The position numbers were made by a program, and so were the translations under genes. The notes under the pieces were generated by a model that saw only the letters and a program-made list of their open reading frames with translations, was not told the DNA's origin and searched no databases. From Vitreimonas flagellata (lineage in GTDB: Bacteria; Pseudomonadota; Alphaproteobacteria; Caulobacterales; Aquidulcibacteraceae), in the NCBI RefSeq assembly GCF_004634425.1, contig NZ_SBJL01000004.1, positions 372,001 through 436,000 of the forward strand: a stretch of 64,000 nucleotides of DNA, written 5' to 3'. This document shows positions 55,174 through 63,901 of the stretch, one piece after another (the first letter of the stretch is position 1; each line of letters begins with the position of its first letter).

Positions 55174-55908
55174 GTGAGCCGGCGTGTGCGTTTCCAAGCG
55201 CAAGAGAGCGCGCGCCGGCTGGGTGCAATCGGCGTGTTTTCAGCGCTCGATGCCGACGCGATTGCGGTGATCGCCAGCGAGATTGTATGGAGCGCCTTCG
55301 AGCCTGGGGCGCAAATTCTTTCTCATCTCGACCAATCGCGAGAATTCTACATCTTGAGTGAAGGCGAGCTTGAGGCGCGGCTTGATAGCCCCATTGGGCG
55401 CGGCGTGCGTGTGCGGCGTTTGCAGGCTGGCGCGCATTTTGGCGAGTTGGCGCCGCTTACGGGCGCTCGGCGCAGCGTGACATTGGTGGCGACCGGCGAT
55501 GTTGTTGTCGGCGCGCTTGGCGAAACGATTTTCCAGCGCCTGCTGCAGACCCAAGCAGGGTTCGCCGCCGCCCTCGCTGTTGATCTGGCGCGCAGCGTCG
55601 TTCATCTCACCGAACGGGTCTATGAGTTGGCCGCGCTTGAAATGCGCTTTCGCCTTTATGGTCAATTGTTGCGTTTGGCGGTGCGCACCGGCCTGAATGC
55701 AGCAACTATTGCCCCGGCGCCCACCCACGCGGAGTTCGCCGAAATGATCGGGGCCCGACGCGAGGCTGTAACGCTTGAATTAAACTATCTTGAACGCGAG
55801 GGGGTGCTCCTGATCGAGCGCGCCGGCATTCTCATCGTCGACATGGCGCGTCTGACCGACATGTTCGCCAAGCGCGCGGGATCGTCGCCGCAGACCGGTT
55901 TTGAGTAA
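55174..55908 (+). CDS. Crp/Fnr-family transcriptional regulator
   Basis: The 244-residue protein has a cyclic-nucleotide-binding domain with the phosphate-binding-cassette-like FGELAPLTGARRSVTL (residues 89-104, including the Glu and Arg that hold cyclic nucleotides). A long dimer helix and a winged helix-turn-helix near residues 186-225 (THAEFAEMIGARREAVTLELNYLEREGVL) follow. It has no cysteine cluster for an iron-sulfur centre. It sits next to a palindrome and just before a cyclase-like protein (3 bp gap), so it may respond to a cyclic nucleotide and control itself and the transporter operon. Start is GTG. Confidence 0.9.
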   Translation: MSRRVRFQAQESARRLGAIGVFSALDADAIAVIASEIVWSAFEPGAQILSHLDQSREFYILSEGELEARLDSPIGRGVRVRRLQAGAHFGELAPLTGARRSVTLVATGDVVVGALGETIFQRLLQTQAGFAAALAVDLARSVVHLTERVYELAALEMRFRLYGQLLRLAVRTGLNAATIAPAPTHAEFAEMIGARREAVTLELNYLEREGVLLIERAGILIVDMARLTDMFAKRAGSSPQTGFE

Positions 55909-55911
55909 CCT

Positions 55912-58563
55912 GTGCAACGCGGATACCTCTTCTCCGACATCGACGGCAGCACGCAAAAATGGGAGCGCGCTGGATTTGCGATGCAGGCCGCCATGCGTCG
56001 CCACGACGCCATTTTTGCGGAATTGATCGCCGCCCATGGCGGGTTCATTCATGACCATGTCGGCGACAGCGTTTTCGCCATCTTCGAGACGGGAGATCCC
56101 CTAGCGTGCGCGCTCGATCTGCAACTGGCTTTCGCACGTGAAGCGTGGCCATTGACTGAAGGCTTGCGCGTGCGTGTGGGCGTGCATGCGAGCGCCTCGG
56201 CGACGTCAGAGGGGGCGGGGGCGATTGCCGAGCGCATCGCGGCCAATCGTGTGGCGCGTATCGCCGATTGCGCCGCGGGTGGTCAGATCGTGGCGAGTGT
56301 CGAAGCGGTGAGCGCCTATGGCGCGCCGGCGCACACGCGCTTCGTCGACCTCGGTGCGGTCTTGTTGAAGGGCGTGGAAGCGCCCGTGCAAATCTTTGGC
56401 CTTGATCACGAGGCTTTGCGGGGCGCTCCTTTCACGCGCGTGCGCCGCCAAGCGGCGGCGCACGCGAATTTGCCAAAACCCATGGCGCCATTGCTCGGGC
56501 GCGCGCAAGAATTGGCGCGATTAGCAGAACTTATCGCAGCGCCCGAGGGGGGGCGCATTATCAATGTGGTGGGACCAGCGGGCGTCGGCAAAACCCGTTT
56601 GGTGCAAGAAGCGGCCTATCAGTTCAGCCAGACCCAACCCGTCTTATATCTACCGCTTGCATCGCTGCACGACGGGGAAGATCTGATCGGGGCGCTCGCG
56701 CGTGCGCTGAATCTTCCAGCGTTAGGCGCCGCCTTGACCGCGGAGGCGATTAGCGAGGCCCTGCGGGTTCGGCCCCGACTTCTGGTGCTCGACAACGTTG
56801 AGCGCGCAAGCCCTGACGCCTTGACTGCGTTCGGCGAGTTCCTTGCGACGCACCGTCACGTCCATGCAGTTTGCGCCAGCCGCTGGCCCTTGGAAATTGC
56901 CCATACGCGCTTGCGTGTGAAAGGACTCGCCGCCCCTGGGCCGGGAAGGGAGGCGCTGGCCGAGAACGCCGCCTATGGCTTGTTCGCGCGCGAAGCCGCA
57001 CACGCCGGCGCAAGCCTTGAAGCTGACGACCGAACGGCGTCTTTGTTCGCCCGATTATGCGACGCGCTTGGCGGTCTGCCGTTGGCGCTGCAACTGAGCG
57101 CAGCGTGGTTGCGTTATTTGCCATTGGATGCGGTGGTGGAGCGCTTGGCGCAGCATCGGGGCGAATTTGGCTTTATCTTCGCAGACACTTGGGCGGCTCT
57201 GTCGCCTGATGTGCGCGACAAAATCGGCCGTCTCTCAATCTTTCGCACCGCTTTCTCCGCCGCGGCGGCCGCCGAAGTGGCGGGCGTCGAACTTGGCGAA
57301 TTGATCAAGTTTGAGGAAAGCGGATTGGTGGAGAGGGCGGCGGAGCGCTGTTTCATCTTGCATCCGCTCTTGGCTGAAATGGCCGAGGCGAAGACGGCGA
57401 ATTTCGATACCGCCCAAGCCCATGCGGAATATTTTCTCTCAGCGCCCATGCTGGCGCCGCGCCCGCGTGGGGAAGGACATGTGCCGATTGCAGAGGTGGA
57501 AGCAGCGTGGATGTTGGCGCGTCGCTTTTGGCCGGAGCCGAAATTGCAAGCGGCCGGCGAGCGACTCTTCTATTGGTGCGCCTTTGCAGGCCTCTTCAAA
57601 GAAGGCGCTTCATTGTTCGCGGCGCGAGACGCCGAGGGCGAATTGGGTTTCTACATATCCGCTTTGCGCGCCAATTGTTTGGTGCACGCCCATGAGGGAG
57701 AGGCCGCTCAAAAGCTGGCGGCCGCGGCGAGCGCCAGTTCTGACGCCTTGACGCGCGCACACGGATTGCATGCGCTGGGCAATCTAGCGCATGCGCGCGG
57801 CGATTTCGATGAAGCGGAAGAGTTTTACGCTGCGGCGCTGCCAATAAGGCGCGATCTTCATGATCGCATCGGCGCGCATTATACAATCATGTCTATGGCC
57901 GCGCTCGCTTTGGCGCGTGGGCATGCGGCCGCCGTCGGCCAAATCTTGGTGGACGCGCTTAATGATGCGCATGCCCACCCGGTCGCTATGATCCACACCC
58001 ACTTCTTTGCCGGCGAGGCCCTCTTGGCCCAAGGTCGCCATAAGCAAGCGGAGATCAACTTTCAGCGCGCGCTTGAACTCGACGCCTTGATTGAACATCC
58101 CGCATTCCGCACGCGTCTTTTGCTGCGTATGGGCGCCGTCGCCAATTTGGCCAGAGATCGGGCGCGTGCGCATGCCTTTTTCGATGAGGCGCAGCTTTTG
58201 GCTGGGACCCTGGGGGATCGGCGCGGCGGTTGCTATGCAGCTATTGAGCTTGCCCTTGCCGCCCACGTCGCCGGCGACAGTGCGCGTGCGAAAGCAGAAT
58301 TGTTGACGGCGGTGCGGGTGGCCTTGGAATTGCGCTCAAAGCCTTTGGTGGCGCGCGCATTGTTGGCGCTTTTGCAGGTTGAGATGGAAATTGGCGACGA
58401 TCAGGCGGCGGAGAGATTGCGCGAGGTTCTGGCTGGCGCGGACTTGGGCGAATTGAGCGCAAGGTTCGCGCAATTGACCAAGACGCCGCCACGCGCGGGC
58501 GACGATGGTCGGGGCGGTCAGGTGCTCTTGGAGGAAGGGGCCCGACGGGTGTTGCAGCTTTGA
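55912..58563 (+). CDS. Cyclase-like domain fused to STAND ATPase and TPR repeats
   Basis: The 883-residue protein starts with a class III nucleotidyl-cyclase domain (residues 1-165): FSDIDGSTQKWE with metal Asp 9, VGDSVFAIF with metal Asp 52, and ANRVARIADCAAGGQIV with Asn 112 and Arg 116. The purine-selecting Lys expected before GD is replaced by Asp 48, and GDG reads GDS, so activity or nucleotide choice is uncertain. A STAND ATPase follows with Walker A GPAGVGKT (221-228) and Walker B LLVLDNVE. About 300 residues of TPR-like repeats complete it (AHARGDFDEAEEFYAAALPIRRDL). Start is GTG. It is probably co-transcribed with the Crp gene. Confidence 0.85.
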   Translation: MQRGYLFSDIDGSTQKWERAGFAMQAAMRRHDAIFAELIAAHGGFIHDHVGDSVFAIFETGDPLACALDLQLAFAREAWPLTEGLRVRVGVHASASATSEGAGAIAERIAANRVARIADCAAGGQIVASVEAVSAYGAPAHTRFVDLGAVLLKGVEAPVQIFGLDHEALRGAPFTRVRRQAAAHANLPKPMAPLLGRAQELARLAELIAAPEGGRIINVVGPAGVGKTRLVQEAAYQFSQTQPVLYLPLASLHDGEDLIGALARALNLPALGAALTAEAISEALRVRPRLLVLDNVERASPDALTAFGEFLATHRHVHAVCASRWPLEIAHTRLRVKGLAAPGPGREALAENAAYGLFAREAAHAGASLEADDRTASLFARLCDALGGLPLALQLSAAWLRYLPLDAVVERLAQHRGEFGFIFADTWAALSPDVRDKIGRLSIFRTAFSAAAAAEVAGVELGELIKFEESGLVERAAERCFILHPLLAEMAEAKTANFDTAQAHAEYFLSAPMLAPRPRGEGHVPIAEVEAAWMLARRFWPEPKLQAAGERLFYWCAFAGLFKEGASLFAARDAEGELGFYISALRANCLVHAHEGEAAQKLAAAASASSDALTRAHGLHALGNLAHARGDFDEAEEFYAAALPIRRDLHDRIGAHYTIMSMAALALARGHAAAVGQILVDALNDAHAHPVAMIHTHFFAGEALLAQGRHKQAEINFQRALELDALIEHPAFRTRLLLRMGAVANLARDRARAHAFFDEAQLLAGTLGDRRGGCYAAIELALAAHVAGDSARAKAELLTAVRVALELRSKPLVARALLALLQVEMEIGDDQAAERLREVLAGADLGELSARFAQLTKTPPRAGDDGRGGQVLLEEGARRVLQL

Positions 58564-58565
58564 CT

Positions 58566-58970
58566 TTAAGCTTTTGATCGCTTGGCGATTGCGCGTTTGG
58601 CGTCGCGGTGCAGGGCGCGTCCAACATTGAGCAGAGTGGCGCGTCCTTCGCCATCGAGACCCGAGAAGATCCGCGTGAGCTCGATCAAGTCGTCGCTGGC
58701 GAGCACGCTGGAATCCGCGCGCGCGATCGCTGAAGGCAAAAGCTCGCCGGCCGCTATATCCAAGGCGTCGCTTATATCGACGAGTGTACTCGCGGCTACG
58801 CGATTGACGCCCTTCTCGTACTTTTGAACCTGCTGGAAGGTGACCCCGATCGCGGCGGCCAATTGTTCTTGCGACATTTTTCGTTCGCTACGGCGGGCGC
58901 GAATCCGCGCGCCCAATTCGATATCGACGCGGGTGGCTGTGCGCGGGCTGGTGGAGGCCGATTTGGCCAT
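58566..58970 (-). CDS. XRE-family helix-turn-helix regulator
   Basis: The 134-residue protein has a Cro/CI-type HTH (LGARIRARRSERKMSQEQLAAAIGVTFQQVQKYEKGVNRV) and a helical C-terminal tail (DDLIELTRIFSGLDGEGRATLLNVGRAL). I choose ATG 58,970, preceded by AGGAAAGAGAG; ATG 58,991 adds seven residues without a ribosome-binding site. It may control nearby island genes. Confidence 0.85.
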   Translation of the reverse strand: MAKSASTSPRTATRVDIELGARIRARRSERKMSQEQLAAAIGVTFQQVQKYEKGVNRVAASTLVDISDALDIAAGELLPSAIARADSSVLASDDLIELTRIFSGLDGEGRATLLNVGRALHRDAKRAIAKRSKA

Positions 58971-59273
58971 GCCGCTCTCTTTCCTGGTCATCGTCGATCT
59001 TTGTCATGCGCGCAGGCGTTGAGCAATCCAGGCGGGCCACAAAATGGGTCAGGCTGGCGGCGGTGAACAAGAGCGGCGCCAATCCCAGATCCAGCGCCCC
59101 CCGTTCTGCAACACAAGCGCGGCGCCGAAGCGGCGCATAAGGCCCACAAATCACAATTAGACGTCGTCCTGATTTTTCCGGATCGCACATTTTCTAATGG
59201 CGCACCGCACACTTTCAGGACCGATTGTCTTTAACCGTCCTGGGGCTGCTTGGATTTGCATGAAGGACGGCTA
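58971..59273. other. Intergenic region between XRE regulator and sigma-like gene
   Basis: The region holds no gene of convincing quality. It contains ATCGCACA (59,182-59,189), a half match to the Crp-type sites, and a four-codon mini-frame (59,260-59,274) whose TAA overlaps the next ATG. Confidence 0.4.
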
Positions 59274-60017
59274 ATGGCGCTCGCTGCGCTTACACATCGC
59301 ACAAAGACGGGCGCGCCTTATCGGCGTCCGGCTGCGGTTGAAGGGCAAATCCAAGCCGCCCTCGCCGCACAGATGGATGCGGTTTGGCGATTGGAGGGCC
59401 GCGATTGGAGCCAATTGGGTCTGGAGGCCCTGGTCTATTTGGCGCGCCAAAGAGCGGTTGCGGGCGATCACGGCGCGTGCGGCCAATTCGTCGAGATGAT
59501 CCTGGCGCGCTCCTATAAGATAATCGCGCGATGGTCGAAAGGCTTTTCACTCGCAGACGGCGAGGAAATTGAAGCCGCCGTGGTGACACGCCTTGTGGCG
59601 CTGCTCTTGGCCGCCGAACCCACCAGCACGGCGGAATTCCTCGAGATCAACGCCGCCCGCGTCATCAAGCAATTGACCCTTCGCGAAGTGTCCAAGCGCC
59701 GTGATCGGCCGCGACCGAAGGATTTCGCTCAGAGCCGGGAGGGCGGCGACGCCGCAAGCGACATCGCCGATCCCCATGCTCTTGTCCATGCGCACGAAGA
59801 GACAGCGCCCATCCAGTTGCGGCGCGTCTTGAAGGCAATCAAGGATCGCCGTCACCGGGAGGCGTTCATTCTGCACAAATTGCGCGGCTGGCCCGTGCAG
59901 AGTGAAAAGGCCGGACAGCCTAATCTCGTGGCGCGCTTCAACATGTCCAAGCGTCAGATTCACGCTTGGATCGCGATCGCGTCCTCACAAGTCAAACACG
60001 CGCTCGGAGAAGCATGA
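59274..60017 (+). CDS. Sigma-70-like factor, region-4-type HTH protein
   Basis: The 247-residue protein has a helical N-terminal part and a C-terminal sigma-region-4-like segment: RRVLKAIKDRRHREAFILHKLRGWPVQSEKAG, then LVARFNMSKRQIHAWIAIASSQVKHAL as the helix-turn-helix. Overall it resembles minor sigma-like proteins found with mobile elements in this group of bacteria. Start ATG 59,274 follows AAGGAC. Its stop overlaps the next gene (ATGA). Confidence 0.65.
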   Translation: MALAALTHRTKTGAPYRRPAAVEGQIQAALAAQMDAVWRLEGRDWSQLGLEALVYLARQRAVAGDHGACGQFVEMILARSYKIIARWSKGFSLADGEEIEAAVVTRLVALLLAAEPTSTAEFLEINAARVIKQLTLREVSKRRDRPRPKDFAQSREGGDAASDIADPHALVHAHEETAPIQLRRVLKAIKDRRHREAFILHKLRGWPVQSEKAGQPNLVARFNMSKRQIHAWIAIASSQVKHALGEA

Positions 60018-60724
60018 TGCGATCAGAACGCGACGCCCGATTGGAAGAGCTTCTGCTAGAAGACATTTTGAGCGAAATCGTCATTCTCGACGATGAGCCA
60101 ACGCCCGCGCGACTCTCTCAATTGTGCCAAGACCATCCCCGTTGGAGAAAGGAATTCTACGAATTTTTCGAAACATGGCGCGAGCAGATGGAGTTCGGCG
60201 GCGGCGATGCGCCCGAAGAAACGAGCGAAGAATTAGACAATCGCCGGCAAAGCGTGTGCGCGCGAGGCTTGGCCCAGGCTCTGGCGCTGCTCACCCAAAG
60301 ACATTGCACGGATCAAGTCGGAGCCGACGGGCCGCTGCGCTTATCGGCAATTTTGCGAAACTTTGGTTTGGATGAAGCGCGCTTTGCGCGCGCTTGCGGA
60401 CTGGATAGGGCGATCATGAGCAAGCTCGATCGAAGATGCATTCAGCCCGCCGAGGATATTCCGCTCCGATGCTTTGAGCTTATGAGCGAAATCGTGGTGC
60501 GAAATGTGGGCGCGGAGCAAAGCGGAGCGCACTCAAAAAAAGCGCTGATACAAATTCTTCAGGGCGCTGTTCGTGGTGCGCCGGTGGACATAGAGCGCGG
60601 CGTGCTTGCGTTTTTTAGGCGACGAAGTCCCACGCAGAGTTTTGCCCAAGCCATCGAGAGTTCCAGCCTGAGCGAGGATGAGAAACGCTTGTGGCTGGAC
60701 GCGAACGTCGCTGACACGGTTTGA
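60014..60724 (+). CDS. Helical protein coupled to the sigma-like gene, unknown
   Basis: The 236-residue protein is acidic at the start (LEELLLEDILSEIVILDDEP) and has LCQDHPRWRKEFYEFFETWREQ, which recurs in partner proteins of such sigma-like factors. A middle segment, SAILRNFGLDEARFARACGLDRAIMSKLDRRCI, looks like a divergent helix-turn-helix. Translational coupling suggests it binds or restrains the sigma-like product, but this is inference. Confidence 0.6.
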   Translation: MMRSERDARLEELLLEDILSEIVILDDEPTPARLSQLCQDHPRWRKEFYEFFETWREQMEFGGGDAPEETSEELDNRRQSVCARGLAQALALLTQRHCTDQVGADGPLRLSAILRNFGLDEARFARACGLDRAIMSKLDRRCIQPAEDIPLRCFELMSEIVVRNVGAEQSGAHSKKALIQILQGAVRGAPVDIERGVLAFFRRRSPTQSFAQAIESSSLSEDEKRLWLDANVADTV

Positions 60725-60809
60725 GCAGCGCACATCACCTCTCGTGCGACGCGCTCAGCGTTGAGGCGCGGGCGCTTCGGCGTTTGACGCGACTTGATTG
60801 GCCGCTTCC

Positions 60810-60953
60810 TCACAGCCTCGGCGCTAGGCGCTTATGACCGCTCGGCGCTTCAAGCCAGAGCGAGACGATGTCGTGGCTGGCGCCGCCATGTTCGATTCGG
60901 CGCGTCTTTGGATCGTTGACGAGAATTCCGGTGAGGATGACTTGGTTTATCAT
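60810..60953 (-). CDS. Truncated single-strand DNA-binding protein (SSB-like) fragment
   Basis: From ATG 60,953 the frame reads MINQVILTGILVNDPKTRRI, matching the start of SSB proteins (MINxVxLxGxLxxDPExR). It then runs through IVSLWLEAPSGHKR and stops after 47 codons. A full SSB has 110-170 residues with a longer OB fold and acidic tail, so this is a C-terminally broken copy. It lies downstream of the Toprim gene on the same strand, as in conjugative elements. Confidence 0.55.
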   Translation of the reverse strand: MINQVILTGILVNDPKTRRIEHGGASHDIVSLWLEAPSGHKRLAPRL

Positions 60954-61394
60954 GGGGTAGCTCCTGCTGGCTCTAGGGCGCGCGGGAGATCGCCCGCGAC
61001 GGCGCTCCCGCGCCCAGCCCAGCAGCGGCGGCGTGCAAGTTCAAAATGGTGGGGCCCGCGCCCGTAGGGTCGCAAAGCGACGCGCGCTCAGCGCGCGCGG
61101 GGAAACGATTTTGGACTTGTCGGGACGACGCGGGGCCGGGCGGATTGGCGACGGCGTGGGCGAGATGACGCGCGAGAGGAGTGAGCCGAACCTTAGCGCC
61201 CGCTGAAAACTAGGCAGCCTCACCTTAGAGACGCGAGCCGGCGATGATCCAGCATTTCGGGCGGGCGTCGGGCGACGCATCTTGTTCTGCGACGGAGGGT
61301 AGGCGGAAATCAGTGCGGGCTCATCAAGCGGATTGCTCGCGCGCTGCGTCAGGCTGTGCTGCATGCGGCGTGGCCCCAACGCGCGCCTAGCCGC
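60954..61394. other. Non-coding stretch between SSB fragment and Toprim gene
   Basis: No gene is supported in these 441 bp. The stretch is very GC-rich, with several inverted tracts (e.g. CGCGCGCTCAGCGCGCGCG near 61,080). It may hold degraded element DNA or regulatory sequence. Confidence 0.45.
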
Positions 61395-62279
61395 TTAAGC
61401 GCCGAGCGCGCGAGCCCAATCGTTCCAATCGCCAAAGCCGTCGGGGGCCAAAGCGATTTCGCACGCAATCGCGCCCGCCACGCGTTGCAGCACGCGTGCT
61501 GCAACGGCTTTACCGGCAGCGTCTCTGTCAGCCGCGATAATCAATCGGTCGATGACTGGCGGGGGTTCAAACTGGGCCAAATTCTCTGCGCTGAGGAAGG
61601 CCCATGCGCCGGCGGCGAGCGCGCGGCGCGCCGACAATGCGGTCTCTAGACCTTCGGCGATCACCAGCGTGTGGCCAGGCGCGTCAATGCGCACATAATG
61701 GCCCATCAGGCGCCCGATGGTCCGGCGCGGCGTCGCGACCGGCGCCTTGCCGGCGCCATGCGCCGTCAGCAGCGTGACTTGCACGCCTTGCAGCGCCCCG
61801 TCCGCATCGACGAGCGCGCTCATAAGCGCTGGTCGTCGAAGACGATCATCAAGGCTTGTCATACGCGGGTGAAAGCGCAGCACGTCAGGGCCGGGCAATT
61901 CGCCCTCGATGGCGCGGGCGCGCAGATAGCGCTCGGCCACCGTGCCGGCGATGGGCTGCGATTCAGCCCAAAGCCGGGTCACGCGCGCCATGCGCTCTTC
62001 GTCACGCGGCTCAGAATGGACGCGCACAATCTGTTCGGATGAATCTTCATGCTGATCGCGGTCTTCTTCAAGAAGACCAAGGTCGGCGAGTTCAGCTCGC
62101 ACGGCGCGCCAATCGTCACGCGGTGAGAAACAATGGATGAGCACGCGGCCATCTTCGGTCTCTAAGAGAGAGACAGAGCGATCCGCGGCCCCATGCCCAG
62201 GACCGCGGATCAGGGCTCGGCGTCCGCCGTCCATAAGCTGACCGCCCATGGCGTCGACGATGCGCTTAAGCCGCGACAT
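61395..62279 (-). CDS. Toprim-domain protein of a conjugative/integrative element
   Basis: The 294-residue protein has an N-terminal part with RGPGHGAADRSVSL and HCFSPRDDWRAVRAEL typical of element-borne primase-like proteins, and GTVAERYLRARAIEGELP. The Toprim core has the catalytic Glu in LVIAEGLETALSARRAL and the metal-binding DxD in LIIAADRDAAG. It probably takes part in element DNA replication or transfer. ATG 62,279 overlaps the end of the ArdC-like gene by 14 bp. Upstream in-frame codons have no similarity. Confidence 0.85.
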   Translation of the reverse strand: MSRLKRIVDAMGGQLMDGGRRALIRGPGHGAADRSVSLLETEDGRVLIHCFSPRDDWRAVRAELADLGLLEEDRDQHEDSSEQIVRVHSEPRDEERMARVTRLWAESQPIAGTVAERYLRARAIEGELPGPDVLRFHPRMTSLDDRLRRPALMSALVDADGALQGVQVTLLTAHGAGKAPVATPRRTIGRLMGHYVRIDAPGHTLVIAEGLETALSARRALAAGAWAFLSAENLAQFEPPPVIDRLIIAADRDAAGKAVAARVLQRVAGAIACEIALAPDGFGDWNDWARALGA

Positions 62280-62820
62280 GGATTTCCTCCGGCGCGGGGC
62301 TTTTGTCCACCAGCCAATCGAGGGCGTTCTGCGCTTGCGCTGCAGCAAACAAAAACGCGCGTTTGTCGTGCTCGAGCACTTTCATCCAGCTTTCAATATA
62401 GGCGGAATGATCTGCGATGTGACCGGGCGGCATGCCTAAATGCGCGCCCAGAATGGCTGCGCCGATTTCGGCGATCAATTCCTCGACGACGTAAGCTGCA
62501 CGATCAAAGCGCTTGGAGAGATCGCGGCCGACACGGTGGGGAGCGGCGGTGGCGTGCACGCATTCATGGTTCAAGGTCGCAGCGTAGGCGTCCAAGGAAT
62601 CGAAGGCGGCGATCGGCGGCATGGCGATCATGTCGCGGCTTGGGATGTAGCAGGCGATGTCGCGCGAGAGGGTGCGCTCGATGTCCAGACGCTGAAACCA
62701 GGCCTCATGCGCGCCGGCAGCCGAGGCGGCGTCGAAGATTGGTGCGGGATGAAAGTGCGAGGGCAGTCCCTCGATCTGGTTGGCGTTGAAGACAATGTAG
62801 GATTTGAGGAAGCGCGCCAT
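62266..62820 (-). CDS. ArdC-like zincin metallopeptidase domain, N-terminus missing
   Basis: The 184-residue product starts MARFLKSYIVFNANQIEGLP, a segment that lies in the middle of typical ArdC anti-restriction proteins. It continues through the zincin motif LNHECVHATAAPHR (HExxH-type with Cys) and the third ligand region VVEELIAEIGAAIL. The usual ~110-residue N-terminal ssDNA-binding domain is absent and no matching sequence is found upstream, so the gene was probably cut at about 62,830. It may still fold as a protease domain. Confidence 0.75.
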   Translation of the reverse strand: MARFLKSYIVFNANQIEGLPSHFHPAPIFDAASAAGAHEAWFQRLDIERTLSRDIACYIPSRDMIAMPPIAAFDSLDAYAATLNHECVHATAAPHRVGRDLSKRFDRAAYVVEELIAEIGAAILGAHLGMPPGHIADHSAYIESWMKVLEHDKRAFLFAAAQAQNALDWLVDKSPAPEEIHVAA

Positions 62821-62969
62821 TGTCTCGCCTGGCGCTGGGCCGCGCTGCCCTAGGCCGTATCGGGAATGGAGTTGTCCGTAGTGGATGGCTTTCGGAAATC
62901 CGACTTCCGCTTTGCGGCGGGCAAACGCTTAGGACCGTTATTGGGATTTTCCCGACGTCTGCGCCTCGT

Positions 62970-63281
62970 TTAATCTTCGCGCAAAAGGCTCTCGTAGTCC
63001 TGACCGCCGTAGAAAATGCCGAGAACGGTAACTACCTTCGGGAGCGCCGAATAGGCAATCGCGACGCGTCTGCGGAAGAAGGTCATTCTCAGACCTCGTC
63101 GGATATCGTCCCGTGCGGCGCCAGCGAGGGGCGTTGCGCCGAGCCTTTCGCAACGCTCAACGATTGCGCCGGTGTAGCTCTCGGCAATGGTTGGAGAAGC
63201 GTTGGCCGCGATATATTCGTAAAGCGCGATGATCTGCGCTTCCGCTTCAGGAGAGAAGACGACCTCTTTCGGCCGGCTCAT
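62970..63281 (-). CDS. ParE/RelE-family toxin
   Basis: The 103-residue protein has the RelE/ParE fold signature: VVFSPEAEAQIIALYEYIAANASPTIAESY, ERCERLGATPLAG, RRGLRMTFFRRRVAIAYS and a C-terminal LGIFYGGQDYES. ParE toxins poison DNA gyrase, though some relatives cleave mRNA. It overlaps its antitoxin gene by 4 bp. Confidence 0.9.
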   Translation of the reverse strand: MSRPKEVVFSPEAEAQIIALYEYIAANASPTIAESYTGAIVERCERLGATPLAGAARDDIRRGLRMTFFRRRVAIAYSALPKVVTVLGIFYGGQDYESLLRED

Positions 63282-63556
63282 GTTCGTTTGGAGTTGCGCT
63301 TGTGAACACGAGCCAGCGACGCCTTAACATCCGCGCTTGAGCGCGCGCGACTGGGATCTGCCTTCATCCGATCATACGTCGCTGCGACTTCGCCACGGAG
63401 CCAGTGTTCGATCGCTTTGTCGCGGGCTTGCAATGCTCGAAGACCGTCGCGAATGACCTCACTTTCGCTTGCGTATTCGCCAGTAGCGACCTTGTGAGCG
63501 ACTTCCTTGGCCATCTCGTTGGGGAGGGTGACGCTTAGCTGCTTTGTGGATCGCAT
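63278..63556 (-). CDS. ParD-like ribbon-helix-helix antitoxin
   Basis: The 92-residue protein has an RHH DNA-binding start (KQLSVTLPNEMAKEVAHKVATGEYASESEVIRDGLRAL) and a toxin-binding C-terminal helix with many charged residues. ATG 63,556 lies after GAGGAC. A palindrome overlaps its promoter, fitting autoregulation by the toxin-antitoxin complex. The 4-bp overlap with the toxin gene supports coupled translation. Confidence 0.9.
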   Translation of the reverse strand: MRSTKQLSVTLPNEMAKEVAHKVATGEYASESEVIRDGLRALQARDKAIEHWLRGEVAATYDRMKADPSRARSSADVKASLARVHKRNSKRT

Positions 63557-63568
63557 AATGTCCTCGCC

Positions 63569-63587
63569 AGTAGGATTTAATCCTACT
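63569..63587. promoter_or_regulatory. Operator of the toxin-antitoxin pair
   Basis: AGTAGGATTTAATCCTACT is a perfect 8-bp inverted repeat with a 3-bp centre. It covers the likely -10 region. Confidence 0.75.
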
Positions 63588-63601
63588 AAGAAAAATGTCA
63601 A
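63574..63601 (-). promoter_or_regulatory. Promoter of the toxin-antitoxin pair
   Basis: On the minus strand TTGACA (63,601-63,596) and TAAATC (63,579-63,574) are 16 bp apart, an exact consensus -35 and a fair -10. GAGGAC then the ATG follow. Confidence 0.6.
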
Positions 63602-63901
63602 GTTCGGCCCGATTTCAGCGCTCACGTCCGCTTTGCGGCGCCGCATCGTGGAGGGCTGTTATTGGGATCACGCAGCTCGCGTGGCGCGCTAGCGGGGAGG
63701 CGAGGCCACTTTCCTTTCGCGTATGGATGCACTAAACAAACCGCATGACGCGCGCCATCCGGCCCCAGATCGCCAGCATTATTATCGTCCCTGCGGGACG
63801 GTGATAGCGCGCGTTATTTTCAACAGCGTTAGATTTACCCACCCGTGCCCAACCAGGCCCGCGGGATCAAATACGCGTGTCTGGCACTCTAGGAGAGCCA
63901 C
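63602..63901. other. Intergenic region
   Basis: No gene is supported here. A short hairpin (CGTCCC-TGC-GGGACG, 63,786-63,800) and an AT-rich stretch before 63,840 are the only visible signals. Confidence 0.4.

Noticed and set aside
59182-59189. Third Crp-type site before the sigma-like gene
   Set aside because: Only the ATCGCACA half matches; the other half of the palindrome is missing, so chance is likely.
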